Assembly: GCF_913057115.1 (NCBI RefSeq)
Contig: NZ_CAJXNN010000001.1
Span: forward strand, 1-64,000
Source of the DNA: an uncultured Roseovarius sp.
GTDB taxonomy: Bacteria > Pseudomonadota > Alphaproteobacteria > Rhodobacterales > Rhodobacteraceae
Direction of reading: 5' to 3'
DNA length: 64,000 nucleotides
A model generated the notes under the pieces. The model saw only the letters and a list, made by a program, of their open reading frames with translations. It made no database searches and was not told where the DNA came from. The translations under genes and the position numbers were made by a program. Of this stretch, positions 1 through 9,698 are shown one piece after another. The stretch's first letter is position 1. Every line of letters starts with the position of its first letter.

Positions 1-341
<341 letters not shown>

Positions 342-907
342 AAAAGCTGTTACCAGCTTATCCTTGACGTTCGAACCTCTGCACATCTTATCGTCCCGGC
401 AGGGACGATAAATTCTCTGTTTGATGCACATCGTTTCCAAAGAAACGAAGTCCGTTCAAACAGTGAAGCTGACTATCCATCATCGGGCCGAAGCCCTAGG
501 TAGTTGATATGCAGGATTTGATCCATCGAAAGAACCAAACCGCCCACATATCTCTTCAGATACTCGCGATTTCAAAGAGCGTAGAGACAAAATCAACACG
601 AAGCGCCTAAATCTTTTTGGCGCAACCTGCGTCAGTTACCTCAGTGTTTGTTGCCTCGCTTCCCTCTGGAGCGTCGCTCCGTCGTTCCGTCTGGCGTTCC
701 GTTGTGCGCCTCAGCGCCGCCGGTGAGGGGGTATTTACGGATTACCGCCTGACCCCGCAACCCCTTTTTTCGAGAAACGTCATCTTTTTTTTAAAAAACC
801 GATTTTCCTTGGAAAAACATAGGGTTGGATAGGTGAAATTTCGCAAACCCACCGCGTGACGCAATTTTATTGCCGCGCCGCAGCGGGGCCATTCTCTATA
901 TATATGG

Positions 908-1132
908 TTATCCACAGGCTTATCCCCAAGACTCGGGCCAAACTTTCCGAGTCATCGCCAGAATCTGGGCGACTCGAGGGGTGAATCGCGCGTTCGGGCG
1001 ATTCATTTTTCGGATTCGAGGGCGATTTTTCTGAATCGGGGTGCGATTCACCCGGTGATTTTTCGTGAATCGGGGTGAATCGCGGATTTGGCCGATTCAT
1101 TTTTTGCCTGAATCGGCATCAGGCGATGAATC
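908..1132. promoter_or_regulatory. DnaA-box pair (TTATCCACA 908-916, TTATCCCCA 920-928) followed by a dense GANTC cluster
   Basis: 14 GANTC sites counted at 930, 949, 961, 971, 983, 1000, 1013, 1033, 1045, 1067, 1077, 1094, 1110, 1128. Confidence 0.6.
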
Positions 1133-1733
1133 AGGCCGCCTGTTTCCTACGCTGCGGGCGAATCCGAAGGGCCAGAAGCCCGAAAATCACCGCCAGATAG
1201 ATGAGCGGCTCCAATTGAAAGCCTTTGGACAGCCAAATGAAGTGAACAACCCCCAGAATCGCGATCACATAAGTGAGCTTATGAAGCTGCCGCCATTTCG
1301 GCCCCAACTTGCGGACCGAATAGTTATTCGAGGTCACGGCCAGCGGAATCATCACAAGGAATGCCGCCATCCCGATCGTCACATAGGGACGCTTTACAAT
1401 GTCGGCCCAAATCTGCGCCACGATCTGCACATCCAGAAGCAACCAGACCGCGAGATGGAGCGACACGTAGAAGAAGGCCATAAGGCCAAGCGCGCGACGG
1501 AACTTCAAAAGGTTGAGGCCCAGAAAGCGTCGTAGCGGCGTGATCGCCAATCCGGCGACCACCAGCTGTAGCGCGATCTCGCCCAGTTCACGCTCTAGCG
1601 CCTTGATCGGCTCCGCCCCCAAGCCACCTGTGACCCCCAGATAAAAGAGCCACGGCGCCGGAACGGCACACAGTATATATATGGCCGCTGTGGGGACGCC
1701 CCGGACAAGGGTATTGAAGCGGTCGACCAACAT
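1131..1733 (-). CDS. msrQ: Protein-methionine-sulfoxide reductase heme-binding subunit MsrQ
   Basis: Ferric-reductase-like multi-TM protein directly downstream of msrP. Confidence 0.9.
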   Translation of the reverse strand: MLVDRFNTLVRGVPTAAIYILCAVPAPWLFYLGVTGGLGAEPIKALERELGEIALQLVVAGLAITPLRRFLGLNLLKFRRALGLMAFFYVSLHLAVWLLLDVQIVAQIWADIVKRPYVTIGMAAFLVMIPLAVTSNNYSVRKLGPKWRQLHKLTYVIAILGVVHFIWLSKGFQLEPLIYLAVIFGLLALRIRPQRRKQAA

Positions 1734-2641
1734 CAGAAGTTCTTGGTCAGGTCCATGCCGTCATAAAGGCTGGCGACCTCGGCCTCGTAGCCGTTGAACA
1801 TCTGGGTGGGGATGCGCGGGGCAAACAGCCCGCCGCCGATTTGCCGTTCGGTCGCCTGAGACCAACGCGGGTGATCCACGGTAGGGTTCACATTACTATA
1901 GAAGCCATATTCGCGCGGGTTGGCCTTGTTCCAGCTTGTCGGGGGTTCTTCATCCGTCAGGGTGATCCGCACGATCGACTTGATGGATTTGAAACCATAC
2001 TTCCACGGCACCACCAAACGCAGGGGTGCGCCGTTCTGGTTGGGAATGTCGCGACCATAGATTCCGGTGGCCATTATAGTGAGGGGATGCATCGCCTCGT
2101 CCAGCCGCAGGCCCTCGACATAGGGCCAGTCCAGAACCGGGAATTGCACGCCCGGCATTTCATCGGGGCGCAGGGCGGTTTCAAAGGCAACGTATTTCGC
2201 GCCCGATTGAACGCCCGCCATATTCAGCAGGTCGGCCAGTTCAAAGCCGTTCCACGGCACCACCATCGACCATGCCTCGACACAGCGGAAACGGTACAGG
2301 CGTTCCTCGATGGTCATCTTCGCCATGATGTCCTCAAAGGCGAAATCGGCGGGGCGGTCCACCATCCCGTCGATTGTCACCGTCCAGGGCTGGGTGGTCA
2401 GGCGGTCGGCATAGCGGGCCGGGTCATCCTTGCCGGTGCCAAACTCATAATAGTTGTTGTAGCTGGTGATATCGTCCCAGTCGTTCGGCTCAAGCGCATC
2501 ACCTTCCGCGCGGGCAGCACCACCCATGCCGGCAAGGCCAAGCCCGGCGGCGGCCCCGGCGATCCATTGGCGGCGGTTCATATAGATATGTTCCGGCGTG
2601 ACCGCCATCTCACTCAGGTCGTTCTTCCACCGATTTGCCAT
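1733..2641 (-). CDS. msrP: Protein-methionine-sulfoxide reductase catalytic subunit MsrP
   Basis: Molybdopterin oxidoreductase motifs ([28 protein letters not shown]), Tat-like signal; start chosen at MANRWKND. Confidence 0.93.
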   Translation of the reverse strand: MANRWKNDLSEMAVTPEHIYMNRRQWIAGAAAGLGLAGMGGAARAEGDALEPNDWDDITSYNNYYEFGTGKDDPARYADRLTTQPWTVTIDGMVDRPADFAFEDIMAKMTIEERLYRFRCVEAWSMVVPWNGFELADLLNMAGVQSGAKYVAFETALRPDEMPGVQFPVLDWPYVEGLRLDEAMHPLTIMATGIYGRDIPNQNGAPLRLVVPWKYGFKSIKSIVRITLTDEEPPTSWNKANPREYGFYSNVNPTVDHPRWSQATERQIGGGLFAPRIPTQMFNGYEAEVASLYDGMDLTKNF

Positions 2642-2719
2642 GTCATTTTCCCGTCTGTTGCACACAGTATATATAGGGGGCTCTACGCGCCCCTCCATAA
2701 TCGGGCAAATGAACCCTCC

Positions 2720-4213
2720 TCACATCTCGGTGGGGGCGTTGTAACTTGGCCGGATTTTGTTGAAGGGAATCGAGGTGCCATCGGCCTGTACGATGCGCAC
2801 ATGCCGCCGCCGCATCAGGCGCGGTTCGGCCACGCCGACGGAGTGGGCGATTGTCTCAACCTCCTTGATGACCGACTTGGCGTAGTTGGCCACTTTCTCG
2901 AACTTATCCTCCACCACAAGGCCTGCCTGAAGATGAGGCGCATGGGTGGTGATCCCGGTGGGGCATGTGTTGCGATTGCATTTGAGTGCTTGGATACAGC
3001 CAAGGCTAAACATGAAGCCCCGCGCCGAGGTGACGAAATCGGCGCCCGCACACAGGGCCCAGGCCACATCCGAAGGGTTCACAAGTTTGCCGCTGGCGAT
3101 AATACGAATGCGTTCTTTCAAACCATACCGGTCGCGCATGTCGACCATCCGTGGCAGGGCCTCACGGATGGGCATGCCCACAAGATCAATCAGTGGCATG
3201 GGCGCGGCCCCGGTGCCCCCCTCGCCGCCGTCGATGGTGATGAAGTCGGGCGCACAATCGGCCCCGCGCTCATTGATCAACTCGAAGAACTCGGCCCATG
3301 CATCCGACGAACCGACCACCGTTTTGAACCCGCAGGGCTTGCCCGTGACTTCCCGAATGTGGGCGACCATATCCAGAAGCTCACTATAACTGTCGATCTC
3401 GCGGTGACGGTTGGGCGAGATACTGTCCTGGCCTTCCGGCACGCCGCGGATCGCGGCGATCTCGGCGTTGATCTTTTCACCGGGCAGGATGCCGCCCTTG
3501 CCGGGCTTGGCCCCCTGCGCCAGCTTCAGCTCGAACATCTTGACGTGGGGATTGCTGCCCATTTCGCGCAGCTTGATGTCGTCAAGGTTACCGTTTTCAT
3601 CGCGCACACCATATTTCGCGGTGCCGATTTGATAGACGATGTCGCAACCGCCCTTGAGGTGATAGGGCGATAGCCCCCCTTCCCCGGTATTGAGCCAGAT
3701 ACCCGCCTTCGCCGCACCACGGCTGAGGGCCTCGACGGCAGGGCGGGAAATGGCACCGTAACTCATCCCGGAAATATTGTAGATCGACTTAGCCCGGTAA
3801 GGCACCGCCGCTGTCGGCCCGATCTCCATCGGCGCGGTCGCGGCGAATTCATCGTCCAGCGGCGGAAAGCAGGCGTTGACGAAAATCGGCGTGCCGGCAA
3901 TCGACAAGCTGCGGGTCGAGCCAAAGGCCACCGTGTTCCCCTTGCCTTTCCCCGCATGGTAAACCCAATCGCGCTGCGCGCGGTTAAACGGCATTTCCTC
4001 ACGATCCATGGCGAAGAAATACTGCCGAAAGAACTCGCCCAGTTTGGTGAAGAGCCCGCGAAAACGCCCTATGACCGGGTAGTTGCGGCGGATGGCGTCG
4101 CCCGTTTGGGTTTTGTCGAGGATAAAGAGGACTAGAACGGCCAGTGTGAGAAGGCCAAGGGCGATCACGAAGATCAAGGCAAGAAGTTCAAGCGCGTTCA
4201 CGGCGTAGGTCAT
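2720..4213 (-). CDS. FMN-binding glutamate synthase family protein
   Basis: GltB2-like motifs (FITIDGGEGGTGAAP, CNRNTCPTGITT); start at MTYAVNALELLAL. Confidence 0.9.
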   Translation of the reverse strand: MTYAVNALELLALIFVIALGLLTLAVLVLFILDKTQTGDAIRRNYPVIGRFRGLFTKLGEFFRQYFFAMDREEMPFNRAQRDWVYHAGKGKGNTVAFGSTRSLSIAGTPIFVNACFPPLDDEFAATAPMEIGPTAAVPYRAKSIYNISGMSYGAISRPAVEALSRGAAKAGIWLNTGEGGLSPYHLKGGCDIVYQIGTAKYGVRDENGNLDDIKLREMGSNPHVKMFELKLAQGAKPGKGGILPGEKINAEIAAIRGVPEGQDSISPNRHREIDSYSELLDMVAHIREVTGKPCGFKTVVGSSDAWAEFFELINERGADCAPDFITIDGGEGGTGAAPMPLIDLVGMPIREALPRMVDMRDRYGLKERIRIIASGKLVNPSDVAWALCAGADFVTSARGFMFSLGCIQALKCNRNTCPTGITTHAPHLQAGLVVEDKFEKVANYAKSVIKEVETIAHSVGVAEPRLMRRRHVRIVQADGTSIPFNKIRPSYNAPTEM

Positions 4214-4324
4214 TGGGGGTCTCGGGTGTTGATGTGTATCAAAGGTAAAGGCATGGTTGGCCTGTAGACTGCGCCTTTGAATACCCGGCGACAACCGGAA
4301 ACCAGAGCTTAGGGAGAACTTGCC

Positions 4325-4768
4325 ATGAAAACCTGGATACTGGCCGCCGCACTGGGATTGGCCGCCCAGACCGCAACCGCGCAGGAGATGGTAACCTATA
4401 CCACAGACCAAAATTTCGGCGATGTGGCCTTTGGATTGGAAAGTGCCATTCTGGACAGGGGTCTGGTCATTGACAGTGTCAGTCACGTAGGCGAGATGCT
4501 GGAGCGCACCCGCGCCGATGTCGGATCGGACGTCAAGCTGTTCAAAGAAGCCGACGCCTACAGCTTTTGCTCGGCCACCTTGTCACGCGAGGTGATGGAA
4601 GCGGACCCGATGAACATCGCCTATTGTCCTTATGATATCTTCATCGCCGAACGGGCCGATGCCGAGGGCGAGGTGATCATCGGGTACCGTAGTTTCCCCG
4701 AGGGCGAGATGCAGAAGATTCAGGACCTTCTGGACGGGATCGTGCGCGCGGCGATCGGGATGGAGTGA
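4325..4768 (+). CDS. DUF302 domain-containing secreted protein
   Basis: Signal peptide plus DUF302-like sequence (VTYTTDQNFGDVAFGLESAIL...). Confidence 0.75.
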   Translation: MKTWILAAALGLAAQTATAQEMVTYTTDQNFGDVAFGLESAILDRGLVIDSVSHVGEMLERTRADVGSDVKLFKEADAYSFCSATLSREVMEADPMNIAYCPYDIFIAERADAEGEVIIGYRSFPEGEMQKIQDLLDGIVRAAIGME

Positions 4769-4789
4769 CCCCTGCACCCACGGCAAACG

Positions 4790-4871
4790 AACGTACGACT
4801 TGTACGTTTCACCCCCGGTTTTCGTACGAAATTCGGGGGTTTCTTATTGGCCTTCGTACGAGTCGTACGAA
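4790..4871. repeat. Triple-palindrome element, copy 1 (TTCGTACGAA-based)
   Basis: AACGTACGACTTGTACGTT / CCCCCG-N3-TTCGTACGAA-N3-CGGGGG-TTTCTT / TTCGTACGAGTCGTACGAA; same spacing as the copy at 40752. Confidence 0.8.
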
Positions 4872-4920
4872 ACGCGACGCCCCCACAGCTTGAGTTGTCA
4901 GGATCTGCGCACGGCGGCGC

Positions 4921-4965
4921 CGAAATCTTGCAAAGATTTCGGACCGATTTCTTTTCAAGAAATCG
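4921..4965. repeat. 45-nt twin hairpin, copy 1
   Basis: CGAAATCTT-GCA-AAGATTTCG / GAC / CGATTTCTT-TTC-AAGAAATCG. Confidence 0.8.
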
Positions 4966-5176
4966 TCTTGGCACTCCGGATCCGATCACGTGGCGGTGAG
5001 CGCAGATCACAAGAGTTTGACTGGAAATCTTTTTGCCCGGTGGCTTAGGCCAAGCGGCACATCGGTCAAGTGGCATCGGCGGAAACCCCCGGTGAACCGT
5101 CGCGGGCCCAATCGCGTAGGTCTGTTCGATGCCAATGACGGCATTGAATTCTTCAGCAACCGAAGGAGACCAAATC

Positions 5177-5662
5177 ATGTTTCGCCGTACTTATCTTGCA
5201 CTGACCGCTGCCGCCGCTCTGATGGCTGGCCCCGCCCTTGCCGATGGACATGGAAAAATGGACATCGTGGATACCGCCGTGGATGCGGGCAGCTTTGAAA
5301 CGCTGGTCGCGGCCGTGCAAGCCGCCGGCTTGGTGGACACCCTGAAGGGCGAAGGCCCGTTCACTGTTTTCGCACCGACCGATGAGGCTTTTGCTGCCCT
5401 GCCTGAAGGCACCGTGGAAAGCCTGCTGGAGCCTGAGAACAAGGACAAGCTGACGTCGATCCTGACTTACCACGTGGTGCCGGGCAAAGTGATGTCGGGC
5501 GACCTGTCGAACAACATGATGGCCGGGACCGTCGAGGGCAGCGAAGTGACCATCATGACCGAAGGTGGTGTCACTGTTGACGGCGCCAACGTCGTCACTG
5601 CCGATATCGAGGCGAGCAATGGTGTCATTCACGTCATCGACGGTGTGATCATGCCGAAGTAA
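5177..5662 (+). CDS. Fasciclin domain-containing protein
   Basis: Signal peptide; FAS1 motifs ([39 protein letters not shown]). Confidence 0.93.
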   Translation: MFRRTYLALTAAAALMAGPALADGHGKMDIVDTAVDAGSFETLVAAVQAAGLVDTLKGEGPFTVFAPTDEAFAALPEGTVESLLEPENKDKLTSILTYHVVPGKVMSGDLSNNMMAGTVEGSEVTIMTEGGVTVDGANVVTADIEASNGVIHVIDGVIMPK

Positions 5663-5696
5663 GGCCACGCGCCTTACGCCACTCACGGGCAGGATT

Positions 5697-5728
5697 GGCC
5701 CCGGCGCTTTGCCGGGGCCTTTTCGTTT
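5697..5728 (+). terminator. Intrinsic terminator after fasciclin gene
   Basis: GGCCCCGGC-GCTTT-GCCGGGGCC-TTTTCGTTT. Confidence 0.85.
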
Positions 5729-5843
5729 GGGGTGGTGTTTTTGGATGTGAGCCCGGCAAGGTCACCGGGTTTCCCATATGAAGTTGGGCGGCTTCGGCCG
5801 CCCTTCCCATTTCTGAAACCAAGGCTCTGTCAAAGCCCAGTAG

Positions 5844-5982
5844 CCGCGCGAACGCCAGACCGCGGGGTGGCGACCGAACGTTTGAGCCCCTCGATTTATC
5901 CTAGCCACTATCGGAGACCCTCAACACGGGGCGAATACGCGAACCAATCGCCAGCCCCGGGGGCGGTCTGGCGATCGCGCGG
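5844..5982. repeat. Long inverted repeat, 19/20 bp arms (5844-5863 and 5963-5982)
   Basis: CCGCGCGAACGCCAGACCGC vs reverse complement CCGCGCGATCGCCAGACCGC; inner GGGGTGGCGA/TCGCCAGCCCC can extend the stem. Confidence 0.65.
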
Positions 5983-6034
5983 CGGCGCTACGCGCCTTGA
6001 TTCCGCGCGGAGGCATCTGCCCCACCCTTTGCCA

Positions 6035-8284
6035 CTAATGCTGTGTTTCGCCCTTTTCGACGGTGAAGAAGAAATCCTCTTCCGGGTCGCGGGCCAGCAC
6101 CTCGTCGGGCACACATTCGGGGCCGGACAAAAAGACGTTGGAGCCGAAATGCACATGCATATGCGCCAGCTTGCGCATCCGCTGCCCATTCAGCTCGGCA
6201 AAGAAGTTCGAATAGTTCTCGGTCGCGCGTAGCTCATCAATCTTGGCGCGGTGCATTTTCACGCAGTGGGCGTGCATCGCGGCAATTTCGGGGTCGGCCA
6301 TGAATTTGGCCAGCTCTTCTTCGACCCGAGGGATCATCCGTTGGATCGAGGTGTCTTCCTCGGCGTTGTTGTTCATGCGGAACCAGTAGGCGAGGCCTTG
6401 GTCGCGGTCGACGTGGTTCACCCGGCCCCGGTCGCGTTTCACAAGGAAACTTTCGGCAGAGCGCACGGCGTAATGGTTCAGCTGCACCAAGTCATAACCG
6501 TAGGTCGTGACCGTTGAACGCCAGCCGTTGCGATACATGGATTCCGGCAGCGGGATGCCCGAGCCGTTGACCCACATGATTTCATCCACCAGTTGCGGGT
6601 TGAGGCCCTTGGGCCGGTGCACCCCCAGTTTCTTGAAGATGCCGATGTTCTGAAACAGGGTCTTGAATCCCCAAGCCTGATGCGGCTTGCGGGCATATTC
6701 GGGCGCGCAGCGGGTGAATTGCCGGATGATCAGGTCATCGTGGAAATCGGCGATATCGGCATTGCCGAAAAGCCGCCAAGTCATGGCGATCATGTTGGCA
6801 TCGGGGACGGCCTCGAAGAGATCATCGAGCGTGCCATCGCCCACTTTGATGTTGATGAACTCGTCCACGTCGATGCAGGTGGCCCATTTGGCATCCTTGA
6901 TCAACGGCTCATCGCCCGCGGCGGCAAGGGCGGCGTGCTGCGGTTTGAGGTTCATTTCGCGAAACGGGTTGTCGCGGTGTTGGATGTATCCCTTGGCCTG
7001 CAAGAGATCGAACATATCGTCGGTGCCGTCGCTACAATCGTTGGTGTAGATCAGGAAATCGTCAAATCCGATGGCGCGGTGATAGGCCAGCCATTCAAGG
7101 ATGAAGGGACCTTCGTTTTTCATCGTGGTAACGATGGCGCGGCGGCCCCGGCCCTTGTGCACCTTTTTGGGCGCGACATCGGGCACGCGGACGGGTTTGT
7201 GGCCGAAAGTCTTTTTTGACAGCTTCAGCAGGCGGTCATCTTCGATCAGCGCGGTTTTCGGCACGATGAGCGAGACCGCATCGGCCGGGTGGCGCAGATT
7301 CATGAAGCGGTAAGAGCGGCCCGGTTTGGTCAGGTCAGGTTCGGCGTTGCCGATACGGGTCAGCCGCCAGATGGCTTTTTCAGGCGCCTTGGCCGGGGCG
7401 ATGCACCAACGGGTCTTGGGTTTGCCCGCGTCGAATTGCACGCAGATATGATCGGCGAATTGAATCGGGTCATTGTTGCGGACGCGCCATGGGTAACAGG
7501 TTTGCCCCAGAAGCTGGATCACCCCGCCATTGGCGGCAACGGCACGGTCAAAGATCGTATCGTCGCCATCATCGATGATCAGGTCGTGAACCTCGATATT
7601 GGCCACGGCGCGCGCCTCGGCCAAGAACCGGTCGCGCATGACCTCATAGCAATGCAGCGCGCCGATGGGCGAGGACCATGGTGCCGGCGGTGGAACTTCC
7701 ATGCGATCCTTGCCCGGGGCGGCGGGAGCGCAGAAGGGGTGCGCCTCGGCGGGAAGGTCCTGTTTGCCCAAGGGGTGGTGAGACCGCAGGACGGTAACCT
7801 GCATGGGCCGCTCCATGGCCACGACGCCTTGGGTCAGGGCCGCGTCAAAGTCGGGGCGCTCGCCGGGGCGGGCCCGGTCGAGGATGACGGCGGCGTTCAT
7901 GCCGTGGTGGTCTGCGTTGAAGGCCAGCCATTGCAGGATGGTGTCGGCGTCCTCGCCATTGGAAAGGGCGGCGGCGGCATCGAGCCCCTCGAAGTCATGC
8001 AATTCGGGGGCCGAGGGCGTCACCTCGACCTTGGCACCGTCGAAGGAGAGGGCGAAAGCCCCCTTGCGTGTCAATGAAAGGCGCACCACCGGCGCACCGC
8101 CGATGGTGAAGATTGACAGGACTTCGGCCCGTTTCGGGAAGCCTATCTGCTTGGGGTCGGTGCCGGGTTGGAAATAGAGGGTGGCCACCTGCCCGCCTTC
8201 GGCGTCATGCGCCACGGCCTCCAACAGGGTGATGCCATTGGCCGTGGCCCCGGCCATTTCGCGAAAGTGTACCTGCCCTGCCAT
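6035..8284 (-). CDS. Glycosyltransferase family 2-like protein, C-terminal active-looking domain, N-terminal degenerate half
   Basis: TTMKNEGPFILEWLAYHRAIGFDDFLIYTNDCSDG, DVDEF, LGVHRP, NHYAVRSAESFLVKRDRGRVNH. Confidence 0.85.
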   Translation of the reverse strand: MAGQVHFREMAGATANGITLLEAVAHDAEGGQVATLYFQPGTDPKQIGFPKRAEVLSIFTIGGAPVVRLSLTRKGAFALSFDGAKVEVTPSAPELHDFEGLDAAAALSNGEDADTILQWLAFNADHHGMNAAVILDRARPGERPDFDAALTQGVVAMERPMQVTVLRSHHPLGKQDLPAEAHPFCAPAAPGKDRMEVPPPAPWSSPIGALHCYEVMRDRFLAEARAVANIEVHDLIIDDGDDTIFDRAVAANGGVIQLLGQTCYPWRVRNNDPIQFADHICVQFDAGKPKTRWCIAPAKAPEKAIWRLTRIGNAEPDLTKPGRSYRFMNLRHPADAVSLIVPKTALIEDDRLLKLSKKTFGHKPVRVPDVAPKKVHKGRGRRAIVTTMKNEGPFILEWLAYHRAIGFDDFLIYTNDCSDGTDDMFDLLQAKGYIQHRDNPFREMNLKPQHAALAAAGDEPLIKDAKWATCIDVDEFINIKVGDGTLDDLFEAVPDANMIAMTWRLFGNADIADFHDDLIIRQFTRCAPEYARKPHQAWGFKTLFQNIGIFKKLGVHRPKGLNPQLVDEIMWVNGSGIPLPESMYRNGWRSTVTTYGYDLVQLNHYAVRSAESFLVKRDRGRVNHVDRDQGLAYWFRMNNNAEEDTSIQRMIPRVEEELAKFMADPEIAAMHAHCVKMHRAKIDELRATENYSNFFAELNGQRMRKLAHMHVHFGSNVFLSGPECVPDEVLARDPEEDFFFTVEKGETQH

Positions 8285-8292
8285 CTGCCCGG

Positions 8293-9342
8293 TCAGCCCT
8301 TGTTGCCCCGTGCCGCCGCCATGCTGCGCAGGTAACTGCGCAGCGCCTCCGGGCTGGGTGGGGTGCTGTTGATTGTCAGGCCCAATTGCCAGTGAAAGCG
8401 GGTTTCTTCAACATCCTGCATGATGTCGGCCAAGCGGCGTTGATGCGCGGCCACGGTGGCCTCGTGGCAGGCGCGGACATCCGGCAGGGTCATCAGGTCT
8501 TCCAGCATGGCACGGGTGGCGGGCAGCATGGCGTCGATGCGGGTTTCCTCGACCGTGTTCCAGTTCCTTTCCACCCAGTAGCCCACGTCGATGGGTTTTT
8601 GCATGTGATTGGGCAGGCCGCGGTGGCGCTTGACCATGAATTCATCGCGCGAGCGCAGGGAATAATGGTTCAACTCGGCCAAAGGGGCATGGGCCTTCGC
8701 GTGGTTGTAAAGCGTGATCATCTCGTCGTTTTGTACGAAGCTGTCGGGCAGGCGCTCGCCCCAGGCACTGAGCCAGACCGCATCGCGGCGCGGTTTGCGG
8801 CGGGGCCGGTGGACCCCGAGTTTCTGGAAGGCCTTGGGGCGCATCAGCGATTTGAAAAGATGCGCCATGGGAAATTGCAAATCGCGGGGGGCGGCGCGGC
8901 GGAACCGTTCAGGCGTGAGGGCCGGATCATAGCCTGCCTGCCCGTCCGAGCCGAAAAGCCGCCACGGGATGGCCACGGCATCGGCCTTGCCGCCCTGCCC
9001 TTGCACTTGCTCCATGACCCCCGGAAGGTCGCCAAAGGCGGGATCGAGTGACAGGAATTCATCACAGTCGAAGACCATGACCCAATCGGCCCCGGCCACG
9101 AGCGGATGATCGCCCGCCAGCCTGAGCGCCTGCCATTGCACGGATTTGCGCCCCTTCGGCGCAAAGCGCAGATGGGTCACACGCCCCGAGGCCTGCAAGG
9201 CATCCAAAAGCGCATCGCTGCCATCGGTGCAATCGTGGGTGAGCACGAGAATATGATCCAACCCCGCCGCCAGATGATGCGCCACCCATTCCACCGCATA
9301 GGGGCCGTCATCGCGTAAACATGTGACACCCAGAACTGTCAT
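8293..9342 (-). CDS. Glycosyltransferase family 2-like protein
   Basis: Shares EWVAHHLAAGLDHILVLTHDCTDG, DCDEF, LGVHRP, NHYSLRSRDEFMVKRHRG with neighbours. Confidence 0.85.
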   Translation of the reverse strand: MTVLGVTCLRDDGPYAVEWVAHHLAAGLDHILVLTHDCTDGSDALLDALQASGRVTHLRFAPKGRKSVQWQALRLAGDHPLVAGADWVMVFDCDEFLSLDPAFGDLPGVMEQVQGQGGKADAVAIPWRLFGSDGQAGYDPALTPERFRRAAPRDLQFPMAHLFKSLMRPKAFQKLGVHRPRRKPRRDAVWLSAWGERLPDSFVQNDEMITLYNHAKAHAPLAELNHYSLRSRDEFMVKRHRGLPNHMQKPIDVGYWVERNWNTVEETRIDAMLPATRAMLEDLMTLPDVRACHEATVAAHQRRLADIMQDVEETRFHWQLGLTINSTPPSPEALRSYLRSMAAARGNKG

Positions 9343-9698
9343 ACCCTGCCCGATACCGCCTTTTGATTATGCCCGGATTACCATGACTATCATGCCCTGG
9401 CCATCTTCACGCAAGAGCCGGTCACTGACACGGGGGCAACATAACCCGCCGCTGTTGCACGAAGTCAGGCACCACACTGGGCGGCGTGCATGTCATGAGC
9501 TTGCAAAGAAGGCAATCGGGCAGCCAAAACAGGGCAGATCACCATGAAGAAAGCAATCGCCTTGCAAGCCGCCCCAGGGCGGAACAGGTGTGGCTTACCG
9601 GCTGACCGGGGGCCGCAAACTGATATCCGCAAAAGGCTTTGCACACCCGTTGATCGTAACAGTATGGCACCAAGGCTTTTTCAGGTCGCTTTGACCGA

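Noticed and set aside
908-1132. Calling the GANTC/DnaA-box cluster the chromosomal origin
   Set aside because: Only two DnaA-like boxes and no dnaA/dnaN/parAB seen; no skew analysis possible. Kept only as a candidate regulatory or replication-related site.
1841-3673. 610-aa plus-strand ORF antisense to msrP and the glutamate-synthase-like gene
   Set aside because: Shadow ORF over two confidently identified genes; composition not protein-like.
5788-5805. GGGCGGC-TTCG-GCCGCCC-type hairpin as an independent sRNA
   Set aside because: Common GC-rich tetraloop hairpin; no promoter or terminator context supporting a discrete RNA.
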